The notes beneath the pieces were generated by a model. The model made no database searches, was not told where the DNA came from, and saw only the letters and a list, made by a program, of their open reading frames with translations. Source: an uncultured Azospirillum sp. (GTDB lineage: Bacteria; Pseudomonadota; Alphaproteobacteria; RF32; CAG-239). Taken from it: a DNA stretch of 64,000 bases. Position 1 is the first letter of the stretch, and the number at the start of each line of letters is the position of its first letter. The position numbers and the translations under genes are program-made. Of the stretch, positions 60,792 to 64,000 are shown piece after piece. Location of the stretch: contig UQCS01000006.1 in NCBI GenBank assembly GCA_900539605.1, positions 1 to 64,000 of the forward strand, in the 5' to 3' direction.

Positions 60792-61137
60792 TACCAAAGG
60801 ACATCTGGCCGAATTTTTGGCGCGTATGCTTTTTCGCTGCAAGGGCTATCGCGTAATTGCGGCCAATTATGTTACCGGACGCGGCACCCGTGCCGGCGAA
60901 GTTGACTTTATTGCCATTCGCGGCAAAACAGTTGTCTTTGTTGAAGTAAAACAGCGTTCAAGTCTTGACAAAGCCGCCGAGGCGGTTTTGTCACGGCAAC
61001 AAAAACGAATTTGGCGCGGCGCCGAAGCCTTTTTGCAAAAACATCCGCAATATGCCGATTATGATATTCGTTTTGATGTGGTTATGGTGAAACTGCCGTT
61101 TAAAATCCGCCATTTAACTGACGCTTTTCGATTCTGA
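60781..61137 (+). CDS. yraN: YraN family endonuclease-like protein
   Basis: The 118-residue protein has the YraN layout (KGYRVIAANYVTGRGTRAGEVDFIA...VFVEVKQR), related to PD-(D/E)XK nucleases with D-ExK visible. Function is unproven. It follows rsmI with overlap, its normal partner, and ends 8 bases before convergent tsaB. Confidence 0.93.
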   Translation: MKADTKGHLAEFLARMLFRCKGYRVIAANYVTGRGTRAGEVDFIAIRGKTVVFVEVKQRSSLDKAAEAVLSRQQKRIWRGAEAFLQKHPQYADYDIRFDVVMVKLPFKIRHLTDAFRF

Positions 61138-61145
61138 TAAAATTT

Positions 61146-61805
61146 TCAGGCCTTAAGGCAGACATCGGGTGCACGAAGGTAAAGCGGTTTGGGATAATCG
61201 GTTTTTTTAAGACGGAATTTTTCGTTTCCGCAAGCGGCAAGAGTCTCGATAGACAAACAGTCTTCCATGCGGATTACGTGCAGGCTGAGGCCGGAAGGAC
61301 GATTCAGAAAACGTTCCACCCCGTCACCGGTCAGGGTTACTTTTTTATGCCGCAGGCGATCGACAATTGTTTCATAATCCAAAGCTTCGGGTTCGCCTAA
61401 TTTGTTTTTTCGATCGTCAAAACATTGAAAGTAGAAGTCTTCGCGTTTGGTTTCGATAATGACGGCATTGTAGAAAGCCAGTTCTTCGGGCGCCAGATCG
61501 TGAACATAGGCCTCAAAAGCCGATACCCCGGTGAGAGCGGTTTTCAGCAACGCCAAACCAAGCGTGCGTGCCGCAGCCAGAGACGAACGGACCCCCGTGA
61601 AAGACCCCGGACCGCAGCAAACGGTGATCAGATCGAGTTCCGCAGGTTGCAACTGCCGCTTCTGCAAAATTTCCCGAATGGCCGGGAACAGTGCTTCCGC
61701 TTGTCCGAAGTCCATTTTTTTTACATACTTCTCCAGCGTTTTTCCGTCTTCGGTCAAAAGAACCGAGCAACTGCCGGCCGTGGTGTCAAAAGCTAAATTA
61801 AGCAT
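61146..61805 (-). CDS. tsaB: tRNA threonylcarbamoyladenosine biosynthesis protein TsaB
   Basis: The 219-residue ASKHA-fold protein begins MLNLAFDTTAGSCSVLL, with CCGPGSFTGVR typical of TsaB. It is the partner of TsaD in t6A synthesis. rimI, often next, is absent. TsaB lacks the metal site of TsaD, as expected. Confidence 0.95.
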   Translation of the reverse strand: MLNLAFDTTAGSCSVLLTEDGKTLEKYVKKMDFGQAEALFPAIREILQKRQLQPAELDLITVCCGPGSFTGVRSSLAAARTLGLALLKTALTGVSAFEAYVHDLAPEELAFYNAVIIETKREDFYFQCFDDRKNKLGEPEALDYETIVDRLRHKKVTLTGDGVERFLNRPSGLSLHVIRMEDCLSIETLAACGNEKFRLKKTDYPKPLYLRAPDVCLKA

Positions 61806-61907
61806 CTTTTTTGTTTACCGTTTGTTTTTAAAATTTTACTTGTTTTTGCTTTTATATTATAAAATTAAATGACAGACAATCAATTTTAATGGTAAAAAAG
61901 CAAAAAA

Positions 61908-63581
61908 ATGAACCGAGAGCTGCTTTCCGATATGTTTTTTGCCGCACCCGAACTGTGGTATGCGGTTTTGCTGGTTTTTGCGTTGCTGGCCTGGCTGGCG
62001 GCATCCAACTATGTCCGTCTGCTGAAACTAAAGCGCAAAAATTATTTTGTCCGTCGGGACCGGGAACGTTATGCCGAAACGCTCTATGCTTCCAAAGATG
62101 GTTATTTTGCTTTTATTTATCCTGACGACCGGGTTAATGACGCTTCCTTTGCCGTTTCTGAACGGTGTTCGCGCCGGTTGGCGGTACTACTTGGTTTACC
62201 CGCCGGTACCGATACGTCGTTTGAAGGTGTTTTGAAGGGTTTTTACAAAGAAGATGCCGACAAAATCTTGAAATATACTGCCTTGCTGAGAGAAGACGGA
62301 GTATCTTTTGAAGACCGTTTTGAATTGAAAAACGGCAAAAAAATGATACTGAACGGTGTTCGGATAAGCGGCAGTGACGGCGCCGTGTACAGCGATATCA
62401 TCTGGTTTCGCGACATCAGTTATGTAGCGGCACAGATTGACGGCCTGCAAAAAGAGAAGCAGTTGAGCGATCGCCGTGCCGACGATCTGAAAGATCTGGT
62501 CGATAACCTTCCTTGTCCGGTCTGGATGAGAACGCCGCAATTGTCTTTGAAAATTGTCAACAAGAAATATCTGGAATTTTGCGGCGGCAAGTACAATGAT
62601 GTTTTGGAAAGCGGCGATTTTGAGATTGCCGGTGCGGAAACGCGGGAACTGGCCCAATCGGCGCAAGATTCCAATAAAATGCGTAAAAAATATGTTCATC
62701 TTAATCAAAACGGAGAGCATCGCTGTTTCGAAGTGACCGAAACACCTTTTCACGTCGAACAGAGTCTGGACAAAATTGCCACCGTCGGTATGATGACCGA
62801 TGTCAGCAGTCTGGACAATCTGCGCCGCAACCTTAAACAAAACCAGAATATGCATCTGGAAATTCTGGCTTCGTTGGGAACGGCGATTGCGGTTTTTGAC
62901 AGTTCGTGCAAACTGATCTTTTGCAACCGGGCATTTATCCGTTTGTGGGAGTTGGACGAGAATTGGCTTGAAGAACATTCGGCGTATGGTGCCTTTTTGG
63001 ATTATTTGCGCGAGAAAAGATTGTTGCCGGAAGTTCCGGATTATCCGCATTATCGTAACGAAGAACATAAAATGTTTACCGCCATCATGGAACCGAAAGA
63101 AGACCTGCTGCATTTGCCGGACGGCCGCAGCCTTCGGCGGATTCGGGCGCCGCATCTTAAGGGCGGTCTGATTTTTGCCTTTGAAGACATTACCGATCGT
63201 TTGACTGCCCGCCGGGAATATAATGCGTTGTTCAGCGTTCAACAGGAAATATTAAACAATATCGAAGAAGCGGTGCTGATTTTCGGTCCCGACGGCCGTT
63301 TGCAATTTTATAACCAGGCCTATGTCAATATGTGGGATGCCGATGAAGTGATGTTGCAAAAAGAGCCCTCTTTTGCCGAAATACTCGAAACTCAGAAAGT
63401 TTTCTTCAGCCGGGTCAGCAATTGGGAGGAGTTGAAAAAAGATATTCTGAACCATATTTTCAGCAGCACGACCCGGGCGTTCAGCCTCAACCGAAGCGAT
63501 GATTTGCGCATTGAATGTTTTTCTTCACTGCTGTCCAACGAGTCGATCATGGTTTTGATGCACAAGACGGCTTCCGTATAA
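61908..63581 (+). CDS. DivL-like membrane PAS protein lacking a kinase domain
   Basis: The 557-residue protein has one N-terminal membrane segment (about residues 15-33) and a series of PAS-type domains (about 45-175, 190-310, 320-435 and 440-555). The PAS pattern ILASLGTAIAVFDSSCKLIFCNRAF and the layout resemble the sensor part of DivL, an alphaproteobacterial cell-cycle kinase-like protein. Translation ends after the last PAS with no HisKA or HATPase region, and no such frame follows in the next 400 bases. It may bind ligand and partners such as a response regulator without phosphotransfer. The homology is inferred. Confidence 0.72.
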   Translation: MNRELLSDMFFAAPELWYAVLLVFALLAWLAASNYVRLLKLKRKNYFVRRDRERYAETLYASKDGYFAFIYPDDRVNDASFAVSERCSRRLAVLLGLPAGTDTSFEGVLKGFYKEDADKILKYTALLREDGVSFEDRFELKNGKKMILNGVRISGSDGAVYSDIIWFRDISYVAAQIDGLQKEKQLSDRRADDLKDLVDNLPCPVWMRTPQLSLKIVNKKYLEFCGGKYNDVLESGDFEIAGAETRELAQSAQDSNKMRKKYVHLNQNGEHRCFEVTETPFHVEQSLDKIATVGMMTDVSSLDNLRRNLKQNQNMHLEILASLGTAIAVFDSSCKLIFCNRAFIRLWELDENWLEEHSAYGAFLDYLREKRLLPEVPDYPHYRNEEHKMFTAIMEPKEDLLHLPDGRSLRRIRAPHLKGGLIFAFEDITDRLTARREYNALFSVQQEILNNIEEAVLIFGPDGRLQFYNQAYVNMWDADEVMLQKEPSFAEILETQKVFFSRVSNWEELKKDILNHIFSSTTRAFSLNRSDDLRIECFSSLLSNESIMVLMHKTASV

Positions 63582-63649
63582 TATTTGACAAAATTGTAAA
63601 AAACATTTAAATTAACAATAACCGGATACCGATAAACAGAGGAAGTTTG

Positions 63650-64000
63650 ATGGACGATATTTTTTCAGATTCGAAGAATGACGACGCCAAAGAAGGCGAT
63701 TCGAATATTGAATGGAAAAAAAGCGGAATAGACAAGCATGAAAGGCTTACCCTTAAGACCAACGTCAGGGAGGCCAACCTCTATAATGCCGGAAAACCGA
63801 ACGATCTTAAAAGCAAGCCCAAAGTCCGGACGCCGTTGGAAGTTCCGAAGGGTTTTAAAAAAGTCAGCCGCAAGATCCGCGATGCCATGGACGAAGAAGA
63901 TGATGAAGACGATTATATTCTGATACCGGTATTTGAGGATGTGCGCGAAAGTTCGCTGATGCGTGCTCTGACCGATGACGAAAAGAAAATTTTACGGCAA
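63650..64000 (+). CDS. Unknown charged protein, 3' end outside the window
   Basis: An open frame from ATG 63650 (GAGGAAG site 8 bases before) runs off the window after 117 codons. It begins MDDIFSDSKNDDAKEGDSNI and is rich in Asp, Glu and Lys, with DEEDDEDDYILIP near residues 81-93. I recognise no family. It follows the DivL-like gene by 68 bases in the same direction. Confidence 0.6.
   Translation, partial: MDDIFSDSKNDDAKEGDSNIEWKKSGIDKHERLTLKTNVREANLYNAGKPNDLKSKPKVRTPLEVPKGFKKVSRKIRDAMDEEDDEDDYILIPVFEDVRESSLMRALTDDEKKILRQ

Noticed and set aside
1..64000. CRISPR arrays, prophage modules, toxin-antitoxin pairs and riboswitches
   Set aside because: I saw no regularly spaced repeats, phage structural genes, paired toxin genes or known aptamer patterns. 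I cannot run a search, so small ones may be missed.

Overview
The window is bacterial chromosome from an alphaproteobacterium of moderate GC content. The evidence is the gene order: rpmH-rnpA-yidD-yidC-yihA, coaE-dnaQ diverging from rho-mnmE-mnmG-rsmG-parA-parB, ffs-dnaX-ybaB-recR, rph-rdgB, addB-addA-trxA, a short HPr kinase beside tsaE, and a Mic60-like membrane protein beside tsaD. Genes of haem synthesis are absent from the places where related bacteria usually carry them, and an ADP-dependent sugar kinase and a ferredoxin-thioredoxin-reductase-like protein are present. Together these suggest a host-associated, fermentative or anaerobic lineage with a reduced genome, perhaps like the gut alphaproteobacteria known only from metagenomes. 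The lineage is an inference and has not been tested.

Layout. Bases 1-980 hold two terminators and decayed coding sequence. Bases 980-4300 carry the L34/RNase P/YidC/YihA cluster and tRNA-Arg(ACG). Bases 4500-10020 carry a conserved lipoprotein and the cell-shape operon mreC-mreD-mrdA-rodA (minus strand). A prohibitin-like gene with foreign-looking codon use follows (10272-11099), then htpG, a ferredoxin, typA, rph-rdgB and addB-addA-trxA. Bases 24000-28800 hold two membrane proteins, a candidate extragenic repeat, ftsK and a HIT protein. fabD-fabG is followed by a terminator, a 21-bp inverted-repeat element and an IS200/IS605 relic, then nth-tsaD (minus), and divergently a Mic60-like gene overlapping the ADP-dependent kinase gene.

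The 500-bp AT-rich gap between divergent coaE and rho (36642-37145) is the best candidate for the chromosomal replication origin. It has a consensus DnaA box, several near matches, an inverted pair of DnaA-like motifs and a full CtrA-type site. Downstream run rho, mnmE, mnmG, an inserted HD-PHP-PHP cassette, rsmG and parAB. Two perfect parS sites lie inside mnmG and rsmG. Next come a small FTR-like protein, a membrane-anchored nuclease, tsaE-hprK, mlaE-mlaF, radA-cvpA and, on the other strand, ffs-dnaX-ybaB-recR. dnaX has a run of ten A placed where slippage in either direction would stop translation after the motor domains. The window ends with an LpoA-like lipoprotein, rsmI-yraN, tsaB, a DivL-like PAS protein with no kinase domain, and a truncated unknown gene.

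Taken together, the genes cover tRNA modification (TsaB, TsaD, TsaE, MnmE, MnmG), origin function and segregation (ParA, ParB, parS, FtsK), repair (AddAB, RadA, RecR, Nth) and envelope growth (MreCD, PBP2, RodA, LpoA-like, MlaEF). The most unusual gene is the ADP-dependent kinase, a family best known from archaea and animals.
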